A DNA stretch of 64,000 nt from Jeotgalicoccus halotolerans. GTDB taxonomy: Bacteria > Bacillota > Bacilli > Staphylococcales > Salinicoccaceae. This document shows, piece by piece, positions 22,910 to 31,457 of the stretch. Both the position numbers and the translations under genes were made by a program. The stretch's first letter is position 1; each line of letters begins with the position of its first letter. The notes under the pieces were generated by a model. It was given only the letters and a program-made list of their open reading frames with translations, was not told the DNA's origin and made no database searches. The DNA is taken from NCBI RefSeq assembly GCF_003387165.1, contig NZ_QUMW01000015.1, positions 1-64,000 of the forward strand, written 5' to 3'.

Positions 22910-23530
22910 TTAAAATAGGAATGAGAACAGAGCGTTGAATGTGCCATTTTCAAATAGGATATAAATTCCTAATCCTATAAAGACGATTGGAACGATCCAA
23001 CGTTCATATTTTTCGATTTTATCTGAAACAAAATTCAAGGAAGCCAATCGATAGCTGATTAGACATAGAACACCAACCATGATCATGAAAACAATGACGG
23101 CAATAATGATTTCCATCATATTTAAAGTCGTAAAGTACGGTATATAGATAGCGAAATCATCCGCACTGGAAGCCAGTACAATGAAAGTGACCGTTATGAA
23201 TAATTGATTGAATCTGCCTGAAGAGAAAAGGGAGAGAATGTTGCCTTCATCTTCGTCTTCTTCACCTTGAATCCATATTTTTATACCCAGGTAAAGCGGC
23301 AGCAGTCCAAGCAGTCCGATCATCCATTGTTGGGGAACTAGATTAGCAACGCCCAATGACACCAGAAGACTCGCGAGTATAATAATGACTGTCCCAATAT
23401 ATTGTCCAATCCAGATATGTTTTATTTGATTACTCTTTTTGATTTGCGAAAACAGAAGAATCAATATGACGAGATAGTCGATTCCTGTCGCTACATAGAT
23501 GGCAGCAGCTGTAAATGCCGTTATAATCAT
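22910..23530 (-). CDS. cadD: CadD-family cadmium resistance membrane protein
   Basis: 206 residues and about six membrane helices with the CadD signature [16 protein letters not shown] at the start and [13 protein letters not shown] in the fourth helix; the acidic residues in these helices are the likely metal ligands. CadD proteins give Cd2+ resistance in staphylococci by efflux, independent of ATP. Its ATG overlaps the stop of cadA by 4 bases, so cadC-cadA-cadD is one operon. Two unrelated Cd exporters under one repressor is a common plasmid arrangement. Confidence 0.9.
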   Translation of the reverse strand: MIITAFTAAAIYVATGIDYLVILILLFSQIKKSNQIKHIWIGQYIGTVIIILASLLVSLGVANLVPQQWMIGLLGLLPLYLGIKIWIQGEEDEDEGNILSLFSSGRFNQLFITVTFIVLASSADDFAIYIPYFTTLNMMEIIIAVIVFMIMVGVLCLISYRLASLNFVSDKIEKYERWIVPIVFIGLGIYILFENGTFNALFSFLF

Positions 23531-26229
23531 TTTTCCAACTCCAATATTTCGACATCAGTACTTTTACTTATCTGGGAAGAACCCAAGCTTAATTCATCTT
23601 CCTTCACACGCATAAGCCTCAAACCATTCAAGGCCACCACTAAAGTGGCACCCATGTCCGAGAGAATCGCAATCCATAGTGTCAGCCATCCTGGGATGAC
23701 CAACAATAGAGCAATCAGTTTGATTCCAATGGCAAAAGCGATATTCGCTTTGATGATGTTCAATGTTTTACGGCTAAGTTTGATGGTAAAGGGCAGTTTC
23801 CTCAGGTCATCGCCCATTAAAGCGACATCCGCTGTTTCAAGAGCGGTATCTGTACCGGCGCCACCCATAGCGATACCAACGGTGGAAGCTGCCAGCGCCG
23901 GGGCGTCATTGACCCCATCGCCGACCATGCCTACATGACGATAATCAGTTTTTAGTTGCTTGATTACGTCTAGTTTATCCTGCGGGAGTAATTCAGATTG
24001 AATATCTGTGACACCGACATGTGAACCAATCGCACGGGCAGTACTATGATTATCCCCCGTAAGCATGACTGTTTTTTCGATGCCTGCCTGATGCAGCTTC
24101 TGGATTACCGCTTTACTTGATTCGCGGACTTCATCCGCGACTGCAATGATTGCCTGAACTGTATTTTTCGTTCCTGCAACCATAACGGTCTTACCTTGTT
24201 CTTGAAGTGTTTTGACATCACTTTTAATTGAATCATTGAAATTAGCTGCCTCTATCTCTTCAAATAATGCCGGGCTGCCAACGTAATACATTTCATTATT
24301 GATTTTGCCCCGTATCCCTTTGCCTGTAATGGAAGAAAAGTCTTCGACAAAAATATCAGAATAAGGAAGGTTATAACTGTCTGCCTTCTTTATAATCGCG
24401 GATGCCAATGGATGCTGGGAACGATCTTCCAATGCTGTGATGACTGCCAGCATTTCCTTTTCATCAATTGCATTGTCGATTAAACGATAATCGGTTACAA
24501 CCGGGACGCCCTTTGTGAGTGTGCCGGTCTTATCAAATGCAATGGCCTTTAATCCACCCATTTCTTCGAGGTAGACCCCGCCTTTTATAAGGACTCCCTT
24601 CTTGGCAGCATTTCCGATTGCTGAAACAATCGCTATCGGCGTGGAAATTACCAATGCACATGGACAACCTACAACGAGAACCGCTAACCCTTGATACACC
24701 CAAGTGGACCAACTCGCACCGAAAAATAACGGGGGTACAATCGCAACCAGCACTGCGACACCCATAATGGCAGGCGTATAATATTTTGCAAATTTATCAA
24801 CGAATGCCTGGGCAGGAGCACGCTCACCTTGTGCTTCTTCCACCAGATGAATGATTTTGGCAATGGTCGTATCTTCAACCAATTTAGTGATTTTAACTTC
24901 CAGTAAGCCTTCTTCGTTCAGTGTCCCTGCAAATACTTCATCATCGATCGATTTTTCAACCGGCACTGATTCACCTGTGATTGCTGCCTGGTTGATTGCA
25001 GAGTAGCCATTGACAATTACGCCGTCCATAGCAATTTTCTGTCCAGGCTTAACAATCATAATATCGCCCACAGCAATATCATTGACGTGCACTGTCATTT
25101 CCTTTCCGTTGCGTCTGACAAGTGCCTCTTTAGGAGCAATATCCATCAATGAACTGATGGATTGCCTTGCTCGATCCATCGAGAAACGCTCTAACGCTTC
25201 GCTGATGGCAAACAAGATGACAACAATGGCGACCTCGGCCCATTCTCCGATGATGACACCGCCAATCACTGCGACTGTCATCAGGGTTCGCATATCAAAT
25301 TCAAACCGGACTAAATTCTGGAGACCCGTTTTCAGCATTGAAGCCCCTCCGACAATCATGGAAGTGATGAATAGCAGTGGTGTAAGAATATTGTCATCAC
25401 CATTCACCAACATTGAAATGAAGCCAAAAGCGATAAACAGTAGCGAATAGAGCAGAGTGCTGTGCTTTTTATAAAATGGAATGGTTACTTCCTTTTCTTT
25501 TTTGTCTTGTCCACTTTCTTCCCGGGATTTCTCAGGCACCACTTTGAGGTTTTCAAACGCCCCTGCTTCTTCCAGTTCCTCAACCGTTGCAGAACCATAT
25601 ACAGAAATTTTTGATGCGCCAAAATTCACCTTCGCATCTTGAACTTCAGGTAGTTTCTTCACATTGTTCTCAAATGTGCCAGCACAATTTGCACAGGAAA
25701 ATCCCTGAACACGGTAAACATTTTTTTCTTTATTAACTTCTGGTTGCGCTTGACGACTAGACTTTTCAGGCACCACTTTGAGATTTTCAAATGCTCCTGC
25801 TTCTTCCAGTTCCTCAACCGTTGCAGAACCATATACAGAAATTTTTGATGCGCCAAAATTCACCTTCGCATCTTGAACTTCAGGTAGTTTCTTCACATTG
25901 TTCTCAAATGTGCCAGCACAATTTGCACAGGAAAATCCCTGAACACGGTAAACATTTTTTTCTTTATTAACTTCTGGTTGCGCTTGACGACTAGACTTTT
26001 CAGGCACCACTTTGAGATTTTCAAATGCTCCTGCTTCTTCCAGTTCCTCAACCGTTGCAGAACCATATACAGAAATTTTTGATGCGCCAAAATTCACCTT
26101 CGCATCTTGAACTTCAGGTAGTTTCTTCACATTGCGCTCAAATTTCCCTGCACAGTTCGCACAGGAAAACCCCTGAACACGGTAAACTTTTTTTTCTTCT
26201 TCAGTCAGCTCTGCAATCCCTTCAGACAT
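23527..26229 (-). CDS. cadA: CadA cadmium/zinc P-type ATPase with three HMA domains (copy B)
   Basis: 900 residues, longer than the usual ~700-800. Three tandem HMA domains (cores GFSCANCAG near residues 18, 96 and 174) precede the pump. TGES, the CPC motif ([10 protein letters not shown]), [13 protein letters not shown] and the C-terminal [21 protein letters not shown] identify a P1B-2 Zn/Cd/Pb exporter. HMA2 and HMA3, with their linkers, are identical over a 234-base unit, so the tandem is recent. It is in an operon with cadC upstream (8-base overlap) and cadD downstream. CadC derepression by metal is expected. Confidence 0.95.
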   Translation of the reverse strand: MSEGIAELTEEEKKVYRVQGFSCANCAGKFERNVKKLPEVQDAKVNFGASKISVYGSATVEELEEAGAFENLKVVPEKSSRQAQPEVNKEKNVYRVQGFSCANCAGTFENNVKKLPEVQDAKVNFGASKISVYGSATVEELEEAGAFENLKVVPEKSSRQAQPEVNKEKNVYRVQGFSCANCAGTFENNVKKLPEVQDAKVNFGASKISVYGSATVEELEEAGAFENLKVVPEKSREESGQDKKEKEVTIPFYKKHSTLLYSLLFIAFGFISMLVNGDDNILTPLLFITSMIVGGASMLKTGLQNLVRFEFDMRTLMTVAVIGGVIIGEWAEVAIVVILFAISEALERFSMDRARQSISSLMDIAPKEALVRRNGKEMTVHVNDIAVGDIMIVKPGQKIAMDGVIVNGYSAINQAAITGESVPVEKSIDDEVFAGTLNEEGLLEVKITKLVEDTTIAKIIHLVEEAQGERAPAQAFVDKFAKYYTPAIMGVAVLVAIVPPLFFGASWSTWVYQGLAVLVVGCPCALVISTPIAIVSAIGNAAKKGVLIKGGVYLEEMGGLKAIAFDKTGTLTKGVPVVTDYRLIDNAIDEKEMLAVITALEDRSQHPLASAIIKKADSYNLPYSDIFVEDFSSITGKGIRGKINNEMYYVGSPALFEEIEAANFNDSIKSDVKTLQEQGKTVMVAGTKNTVQAIIAVADEVRESSKAVIQKLHQAGIEKTVMLTGDNHSTARAIGSHVGVTDIQSELLPQDKLDVIKQLKTDYRHVGMVGDGVNDAPALAASTVGIAMGGAGTDTALETADVALMGDDLRKLPFTIKLSRKTLNIIKANIAFAIGIKLIALLLVIPGWLTLWIAILSDMGATLVVALNGLRLMRVKEDELSLGSSQISKSTDVEILELEK
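25564..26215 (-). repeat. 234-bp tandem repeat encoding HMA domains in cadA
   Basis: Units begin near 25,564, 25,798 and 26,032. The first two are identical over 234 bases. The third, which encodes HMA1, diverges from about 26,133 (KFER instead of TFEN) and has a different N-terminus. Confidence 0.9.
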
Positions 26230-26590
26230 TGGTTATCACTTCTTTCCTATGTATTAATGCAATCGTCATGATTTCTTTAATATGCTGATCTTCCAGTGAA
26301 TAGAACGCGAGTTTCCCTTCTTTCCTGAATGTAACGATGCCTTCTTTGTAGAGCGTGCGTAAATGATGAGATGCATTTGCTACAGTCACACCGAGTATAT
26401 TTGCGATATCACAGACGCATAATTCCTCTTCCTTGCATAAGGAATAGGTGATTTTTGCCCTATTCACATCGGCAATAGCCTTAAGCATCTGTGATATACC
26501 GGCAATATCGACAGTTTGTAAATTCTCTTGCATCCGGTTAACCTTTTCTTCGTCATAACAAAAAACTTCACATGTTTCTTTCTTATTCAT
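26222..26590 (-). CDS. cadC: CadC metal-sensing ArsR/SmtB repressor (copy B)
   Basis: 122 residues, intact, with the same sensor cysteines as copy A (C7, C11, C58, C60). Differences from copy A are conservative (for example K4 for N, T26 for S, Q34 for E, K53 for R). It represses the complete cadC-cadA-cadD operon. Since operators and DNA helices are the same, each copy can probably regulate both loci. Confidence 0.95.
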   Translation of the reverse strand: MNKKETCEVFCYDEEKVNRMQENLQTVDIAGISQMLKAIADVNRAKITYSLCKEEELCVCDIANILGVTVANASHHLRTLYKEGIVTFRKEGKLAFYSLEDQHIKEIMTIALIHRKEVITNV

Positions 26591-26604
26591 ACATACACCT
26601 CATC

Positions 26605-26624
26605 ATTCAAATATTTGTTTGAAT
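26605..26624 (-). promoter_or_regulatory. CadC operator, copy B
   Basis: ATTCAAATATTTGTTTGAAT, a near-perfect palindrome 15 bases upstream of cadC, of cadO type. Confidence 0.75.
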
Positions 26625-26639
26625 ATAGTGTATCATCTT

Positions 26640-27283
26640 ATTTTTCTTTATTCAAGCAGATGTTTGAATAATAAAGGGCCCTACCAACAAAACACGGAAA
26701 ACATACGCTAAGGAAAATAATGCAATGAAAGATGATTTTCCAATCTCGAACAATTGACTGAATAATTACCCTGTCGTGATATGGATTGCTAAAATTATTG
26801 CGAACAGTATCCAAGTAAGCATACCGAACGCAGCTAAAAATAATTATTCCTTCAGGTATGTTATGTAGAAATAAGGTGGTCAACATGAAATTTCCCATAC
26901 TTGTTCCAATTGTTGATCCAATCGCGATGCCAACAGGGAAATTATGAATTGCTATACTGGTAGTTAAAAGTACTCCCGATCGAACGAAAATATCTTTTTG
27001 ATGACTATTAGTGATAATTGTAATTTTATCTATTAATAGATGAATGGATTGGAATAATACTAAGCCTATTGCTATTCCACCGATTTAAATTACCCACCCG
27101 CCTAATTCAATACTTTCTGGAATCATTTCAAAAAATAATAAACCAATTATAAGGCCTGCACATAATGAATAAATGAAGCCATGACCACTTTGAAAACCTT
27201 TCATTATCCAAGCGAGTCCACCGCCACACCAATTCAAAATGCAGAAGCGAATGCCGGATCATCCATACTGCACTCATCCCACT
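26640..27283 (-). pseudogene. Broken ZIP-family metal transporter
   Basis: Minus-strand translation gives IMKGFQSGHGFIYSLCAG, LIIGLLFFEMIPESIELGGW, a stop, then IGGIAIGLVLFQSIHLLID, GVLLTTSIAIHNFPVGIAIG and LHNIPEGIIIF. The HNxPxG signatures in two helices identify a ZIP/GufA transporter, which imports divalent metals such as Zn2+. The N-terminus is lost or frameshifted, one in-frame stop is present and the C-terminal half shifts frame again. The 86-residue open frame at 26,638-26,898 is only a fragment. Confidence 0.75.
26648..26674. promoter_or_regulatory. Second CadC-like palindrome, copy B
   Basis: TTATTCAA, a short spacer, then TTTGAATAATAA. Half sites resemble the main operator. It may be a second CadC site or mark the end of the repeat. 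Confidence 0.4.
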
Positions 27284-27473
27284 ACTCTCCTTAAAAATGC
27301 TTTGTTTATTTTACGCTAAAAAATCAAAACAAAATATATGAATTCATATTAAATATTATTTGACTCTTTATTCAGATGATAATATCATATATATGAACAT
27401 ATATTAATATATGTAGATAAATAGTGATTATTATATAAGATTTGGACTTGAAACCTAAAGTGAGGGAAAAATA
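27284..27473 (+). promoter_or_regulatory. Promoter/operator region of the CzrA-like gene
   Basis: Very AT-rich. CATATATATGAACATATATTAATATATG (27,388 region) has inverted CATATAT/ATATATG arms and an ATATGAACATAT element like the half sites of czr operators. Exact boxes cannot be fixed by eye. Confidence 0.35.
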
Positions 27474-27800
27474 ATGGAAGAAAAAAAAGAATTTGAGGAA
27501 GTAAATAATAAGGACTTAGATGATGAAACATTATTTGTCGTATCGCAAACATTTAAAGCGTTAGGTGATCCTACGAGAATCCGGATTCTCCATTCGCTCT
27601 TTTATAAGGAGTATTCGGTAAACGGTATTGCTGAAACGCTACATCTTAGACAATCAACAGTTTCCCATCAATTGCGGTTCTTGAAAAATTTACGGTTAGT
27701 AAAATTCCGAAGGGAAGGCACAACGTTGTTTTACTCCCATAATGATGAACATACTATGAATATGCTAAAACAGGCGATCGATCACGCCTATCATAACTAG
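27474..27800 (+). CDS. CzrA-like zinc/cobalt-sensing ArsR-family repressor
   Basis: 108 residues with the ArsR winged helix ([36 protein letters not shown]). The last helix has [17 protein letters not shown], reproducing the CzrA alpha-5 metal site D-x-H-x10-H-x2-H exactly, so Zn2+ or Co2+ is the expected inducer. It has no CadC-type cysteines. A P1B-4 metal ATPase lies about 330 bases downstream on the same strand and is the likely target. Confidence 0.88.
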   Translation: MEEKKEFEEVNNKDLDDETLFVVSQTFKALGDPTRIRILHSLFYKEYSVNGIAETLHLRQSTVSHQLRFLKNLRLVKFRREGTTLFYSHNDEHTMNMLKQAIDHAYHN

Positions 27801-28131
27801 TATTCCGTAAACCAGTAATGAGTGTTAATAGTAATTTACGTCATTAATATTGTTATATGATTATATAACAATATAGATTATAAGCGTATGAAAAGAGGGT
27901 TTTGCAATGGATATGGAAAACAAAAAACAGAATGGAAAGCGTTGTATGATATCTCGAAAGAAAGTGAGATGGGTGTAGCAGAGAGGGTTAGTGAATACGG
28001 TTGATAAATTCATAGGATGTATTATTGGAACAAAAAGTTTGGATGTGGTCAATTAACGTCCTGGTTTAGTTAAGCTTACTGCGAATATATTGGAACCCGA
28101 TATATCATATTTATTTAGAAAGGTGATAGAA
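27801..28131 (+). other. Intergenic region with a palindrome and gene debris
   Basis: It holds the palindrome ATTGTTATAT-GATT-ATATAACAAT at 27,849-27,872 (10-base arms), a possible operator or terminator between the repressor and the ATPase. Beyond it is a short run of coding-like sequence (TEWKALYDISKESEMGVAER) without a start, which I take as debris. Confidence 0.4.
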
Positions 28132-30045
28132 ATGAAAAATATTCAAGAGCAACAAGCACACGAAAGTCATAGCCACGATCATACCCACGGAAAAATGCCA
28201 ATTATTTCATATTTTATTGGCTTAGTGTTGGCTATAATTGGGCTTTTTTTAAGCGATGAAAATTTATTAATACAAAACATCTTATTTTCATTTGCCACAA
28301 TCACAGCCGGCTACCATGTAATTCTTCTCGAAGGAATTGGAGAGACAGTTGAAAATACTAAATTAAAGGGGAAATTCACTCCTAATTCTCATATTCTAAT
28401 GGGATTAGCTGCAATCGGGGCTTCTCTGATAGGGAGTTTTTGGGAAGGAACCCTTTTGATACTTATTTTTTCCGGCGCTCATTTTCTTGAAGATTACGCT
28501 GAAGGAAGAAGTAAAAGAGAAATTACTAAGCTACTCGAAATGAACCCAACGACAGCTAAATTAATTCTACCTGATGGAAACACAAAAATTGTTGATGTCA
28601 GTGAATTAAAAGTTGGAGATCAACTCCAAGTGCTGAACGGTGATCAAGTTCCAATTGATGGAATTATTTTATCGGGTACTACCTCAATTGATGAATCTTC
28701 TATTAATGGGGAAAGTATAGCGAAAGAGAAGTCTAAGGGTGACGAAGTTTTTGGAAGTACGATTAATGGAACAGGTACTTTTACTATGGAAGTCACTAAG
28801 GAAAACAAGGATACTGTATTCTCTAAAATTTTACAATTAGTTAGTCAAAACCAAGATAATCAAACAAAAGCTGCCAGTATCATTCAAAAATTCGAGCCTA
28901 AATATGTTAATATCGTTTTAATCGCAATACCATTAGTAATGTTACTTGCTCCTTTTTTATTTGATTGGACATGGTCGCAAAGTGTTTACAGGGGATTAGT
29001 GCTTTTAGTCGCAGCTTCACCGTGTGCTTTGGCAGCAGCTACTGTATCTGTAACATTATCTACAACATCTAACCTAGCTAAAAAAGGCGTGCTTTCAAAA
29101 GGAAGTACTTACCTATCACAATTAGCGGATATAGATGCAATTGCCTTCGATAAAACAGGAACCCTTACGAACGGAGAACCTAAAGTAACAAATTACTATT
29201 TCACTCATTCTGTGAACGAAGAAAATATTATTGATATTATAGTCGCCCTTGAAAAGGAATCCAATCACCCACTCGCTAATGCTATTTTAGAAAAATTTGA
29301 AGTTAAAAATAAAATAGGCATCGAAGTTACTAATCAAATTGGAAAAGGTCTGACAGGAGATTATAATGGAAAAAATTATCGTATTGGTAAGCCTACTTCT
29401 TTTGAAAGTGTTTCTGAAGAGTATACCCAGTTCAATCATGATTGGGCATCAGAAGGAAAGACGGTTGTATACGTAGCAGAAAATGAAGAAGTTATTGGGC
29501 TTATAGCTCTAATGGATATTCCGAATGAGCATGCTAAAGAAACAATTAATTACTTTAAGAAACTTGGTATCCACACGACTTTAATTACTGGTGATTCGGA
29601 AATGACGGGAAAAGCTGTAGGCGAACAATTGGGAATAGACGAAGTTATCGCTAATGTAATGCCTGAAGATAAATCCAGAATTATAGAAGAACAAAAAGAA
29701 AAATTTGGAGTTACTGCCATGGTCGGAGATGGTGTGAACGATGCACCGGCCCTTGTTAATGCTGATGTTGGTATAGCTATGGGGGGCGGTACTGATGTGG
29801 CAGTAGAAGTATCTGATTTGGTTTTAATGCAGAACAATTTATCTAAATTAGTACAGTCTCATAAAATTTCCTCAAATATGGGTCGTGTTATTAGGCAAAA
29901 TATTATTTTTTCAATGGCAGTTGTTGCCTTTTTAGTTGTCGTTAGTTTGTTAGGATTAACTGATATTACAATCAGTGTAATTGTTCATGAAGGAAGTACT
30001 TTAGTTGTTATACTAAATGGACTTCGATTATTAAGATCTAAATAA
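28132..30045 (+). CDS. P1B-4-type metal-exporting P-type ATPase (ZosA/CzcP-like)
   Basis: 637 residues from the ATG after AAAGGTGATAG. It has no HMA domain but a short His-rich N-terminus (HESHSHDHTHG). The intramembrane motif is SPC (AASPCALAAA) and the last helices carry HEGST, together the mark of P1B-4 pumps that move Co2+, Zn2+, Cd2+ or Fe2+. NGES replaces the usual TGES; DKTGT and GDGVNDAP are intact. The CzrA-like gene upstream suggests Zn/Co induction. It differs clearly from CadA in class and origin. Confidence 0.88.
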   Translation: MKNIQEQQAHESHSHDHTHGKMPIISYFIGLVLAIIGLFLSDENLLIQNILFSFATITAGYHVILLEGIGETVENTKLKGKFTPNSHILMGLAAIGASLIGSFWEGTLLILIFSGAHFLEDYAEGRSKREITKLLEMNPTTAKLILPDGNTKIVDVSELKVGDQLQVLNGDQVPIDGIILSGTTSIDESSINGESIAKEKSKGDEVFGSTINGTGTFTMEVTKENKDTVFSKILQLVSQNQDNQTKAASIIQKFEPKYVNIVLIAIPLVMLLAPFLFDWTWSQSVYRGLVLLVAASPCALAAATVSVTLSTTSNLAKKGVLSKGSTYLSQLADIDAIAFDKTGTLTNGEPKVTNYYFTHSVNEENIIDIIVALEKESNHPLANAILEKFEVKNKIGIEVTNQIGKGLTGDYNGKNYRIGKPTSFESVSEEYTQFNHDWASEGKTVVYVAENEEVIGLIALMDIPNEHAKETINYFKKLGIHTTLITGDSEMTGKAVGEQLGIDEVIANVMPEDKSRIIEEQKEKFGVTAMVGDGVNDAPALVNADVGIAMGGGTDVAVEVSDLVLMQNNLSKLVQSHKISSNMGRVIRQNIIFSMAVVAFLVVVSLLGLTDITISVIVHEGSTLVVILNGLRLLRSK

Positions 30046-30149
30046 TGAACGAATCGATTGACATGAATGAACTTTGAAGTGTGGATTCTACAATGTTCCC
30101 ATAACATTGGACACTAAAAAACAGAGCAATCTAATAAAGATGTTATGAG

Positions 30150-30450
30150 TAAAAACAATGCCTTGCATACCGTTTTTATCATACGGGCGGTCAAATAAGC
30201 AATTAAAGAGCATGGGAAGCATAAAATCATAAACAGTGACTTAAGGCAGCCAGTTTACATTCAAAAGTTACATTGACTGTATTAAAAGTTTCGAAACGAT
30301 TAATATCCGTATGGGGGCAAGCGTCGAGCCAAAGATAATGCCAGGACAGAGCGTCTTTTTCCGTTCTTTTAAGTGGGAAAGGTTTTACCTTCTCTATGCC
30401 AAGACAGTCCCAGAGCTAAAAGGGCCAGTTGCTCTTTTTGGGCGTTTGTG
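30150..30450 (+). pseudogene. Fragment of an IS3-family transposase
   Basis: With one frame change, the plus strand reads EHGKHKIINSDL then GSQFTFKSYIDCIKSFETIN, FFRSFKWERFYLLYAKTV and PELKGPVALFG. This follows the C-terminal DDE core of IS3-type transposases (NSD.GSQ(F/Y)TS..Y, ..RS.KWE.VYL..Y.TV.ELK). Frameshifts and a stop make it nonfunctional; the ends of the element are not recognisable. Confidence 0.65.
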
Positions 30451-30479
30451 AACGGTAATCGCAGGAAGGGGATTTTCCC

Positions 30480-30632
30480 AACCGTACCTGGTTTTCCATC
30501 ACAATAAAGTTGGCGGCATTTGTTCTGATATTCTTGGGAATACTTACACTATGAATGGCCGTATTAAGTGATACAGGAGCTGCTATTATTGTAATACTGA
30601 ATGCTCTCCGCCTTTTGAGGGTAAAAGAATAA
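30480..30632 (+). pseudogene. C-terminal tail of a CadA-like P-type ATPase
   Basis: One frame encodes TWFSITIKLAAFVLIFLGIL, TL, a stop in place of Trp, then MAVLSDTGAAIIVILNALRL, LRVKE and stop. This is the conserved end of Cd/Zn ATPases (compare [14 protein letters not shown] in the intact CadA). The rest of the gene is gone. Confidence 0.75.
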
Positions 30633-30650
30633 AAGTAAGGATAACTAGGT

Positions 30651-30680
30651 AAAGCTGTTCAATCAAAAATTGAACAGCTT
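30651..30680 (+). terminator. Terminator after the ATPase tail
   Basis: AAGCTGTTCAAT and ATTGAACAGCTT form a perfect 12-base stem with a 5-base loop, followed by ATTTTTC. Confidence 0.8.
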
Positions 30681-30810
30681 ATTTTTCATCAAAATCAAAA
30701 ACGTTTATTATAATACCTACACTTGTTCCGTTAAACGTACCGATTTTTAACCTTATTGTATCAGTAATATCTTGAAACGAAGTAAGCGACTAAAATTTCT
30801 CTTTTATCAT

Positions 30811-30940
30811 ACGGTTATAAAAATACACTTTTAAGAACGGTTTGAAAATTTTTGAAATAGATCAAAATAATCTTCTGGTTAAAAAACTTGTAGATATGAC
30901 TTCTCTCTTAAATTTTTGTTTGATTAGATTAGACCCTCAA
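30811..30940. repeat. res-like recombination-site repeat, copy 3
   Basis: It shares TACACTTTTAAGAACGG, TTGAAA, CTTCTGGTTAAA, ACTTCTCTCTTAAATTTTTG and TAGACCCTCAATAGACA with copies 1 and 2. It lies directly upstream of a resolvase start, the usual place of a res site. Confidence 0.55.
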
Positions 30941-31025
30941 TAGACATTATATATGTATTGATATGATTAGCTTCACGCTGTATGATTAGGGTGTAAATTA
31001 AGTGTTAGAAAAAAGGATTGATTTA

Positions 31026-31169
31026 ATGAAAGTTTCATATGCTCGTGTTTCTACACTGGATCAGAATCTCAATAGGCAGATTGAAGTGTTTAAAAAATTT
31101 TGTTCAGAAAAAATATTTACTGAGAAGTTACTAGAAAAAAATATATCTGAGAGAGTTGTATTTCAATAA
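31026..31169 (+). pseudogene. N-terminal fragment of a resolvase/invertase
   Basis: The frame MKVSYARVSTLDQNLNRQIE, VFKKFCSEKIFTEKL runs 47 residues and then stops. YARVS holds the catalytic serine of the small serine recombinases (Tn552/Bin3/Sin group, normally ~185-200 residues). The rest is absent, so the protein cannot be active. Downstream to 31,397 I see no recognisable gene. Confidence 0.75.
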
Positions 31170-31397
31170 GCTATACAGCTTATTAGAGAAGGCGATTAAT
31201 TCATTGTTGAAGTGGTTAGTTAGAAAGAAACTATGACGAGATTGTACAGTCCTTTAATTTTCTAAAGTAAAAAATTATAACTGTTTATTATCAGTTTAAC
31301 AATTATAGCTGCAGCGATTGTGCTCATTTACTTAAAAAATCCATCAAAACTGCGCCTCTTTGTGAGGTAAAGTTATATTTGTGTACACAATCACAGC

Positions 31398-31439
31398 ATA
31401 CCCGCAGAGCGTAAAGAAGTTTTTGTACTCTGCGGGTAT
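31398..31439. terminator. Hairpin terminator at the island/core junction
   Basis: ATACCCGCAGAG and CTCTGCGGGTAT form a perfect 12-base stem with an 18-base loop. The T-run TCTTTTAT is on the plus-strand side, but it also lies just behind the leftward lipoprotein gene. Confidence 0.65.
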
Positions 31440-31457
31440 CTTTTATAAATATTGTAC

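Larger units (their letters stand above)
26084..26678. repeat. Direct repeat, copy B of the cadCA segment
   Basis: Matches 1-595 at offset 26,083, including the cadA start, all of cadC and the operator region. Copies lie in the same orientation. Similarity ends near 26,678, where a ZIP pseudogene begins. Confidence 0.9.

Noticed and set aside
26638..26898. 86-residue membrane protein gene
   Set aside because: It is one frame of a broken ZIP transporter; flanking frames carry the rest.
31241..31376. Short hydrophobic frame (SLTIIAAAIVLIYLKNPSKL) on the plus strand
   Set aside because: No start codon or ribosome site; an in-frame stop lies directly upstream. It may be debris.
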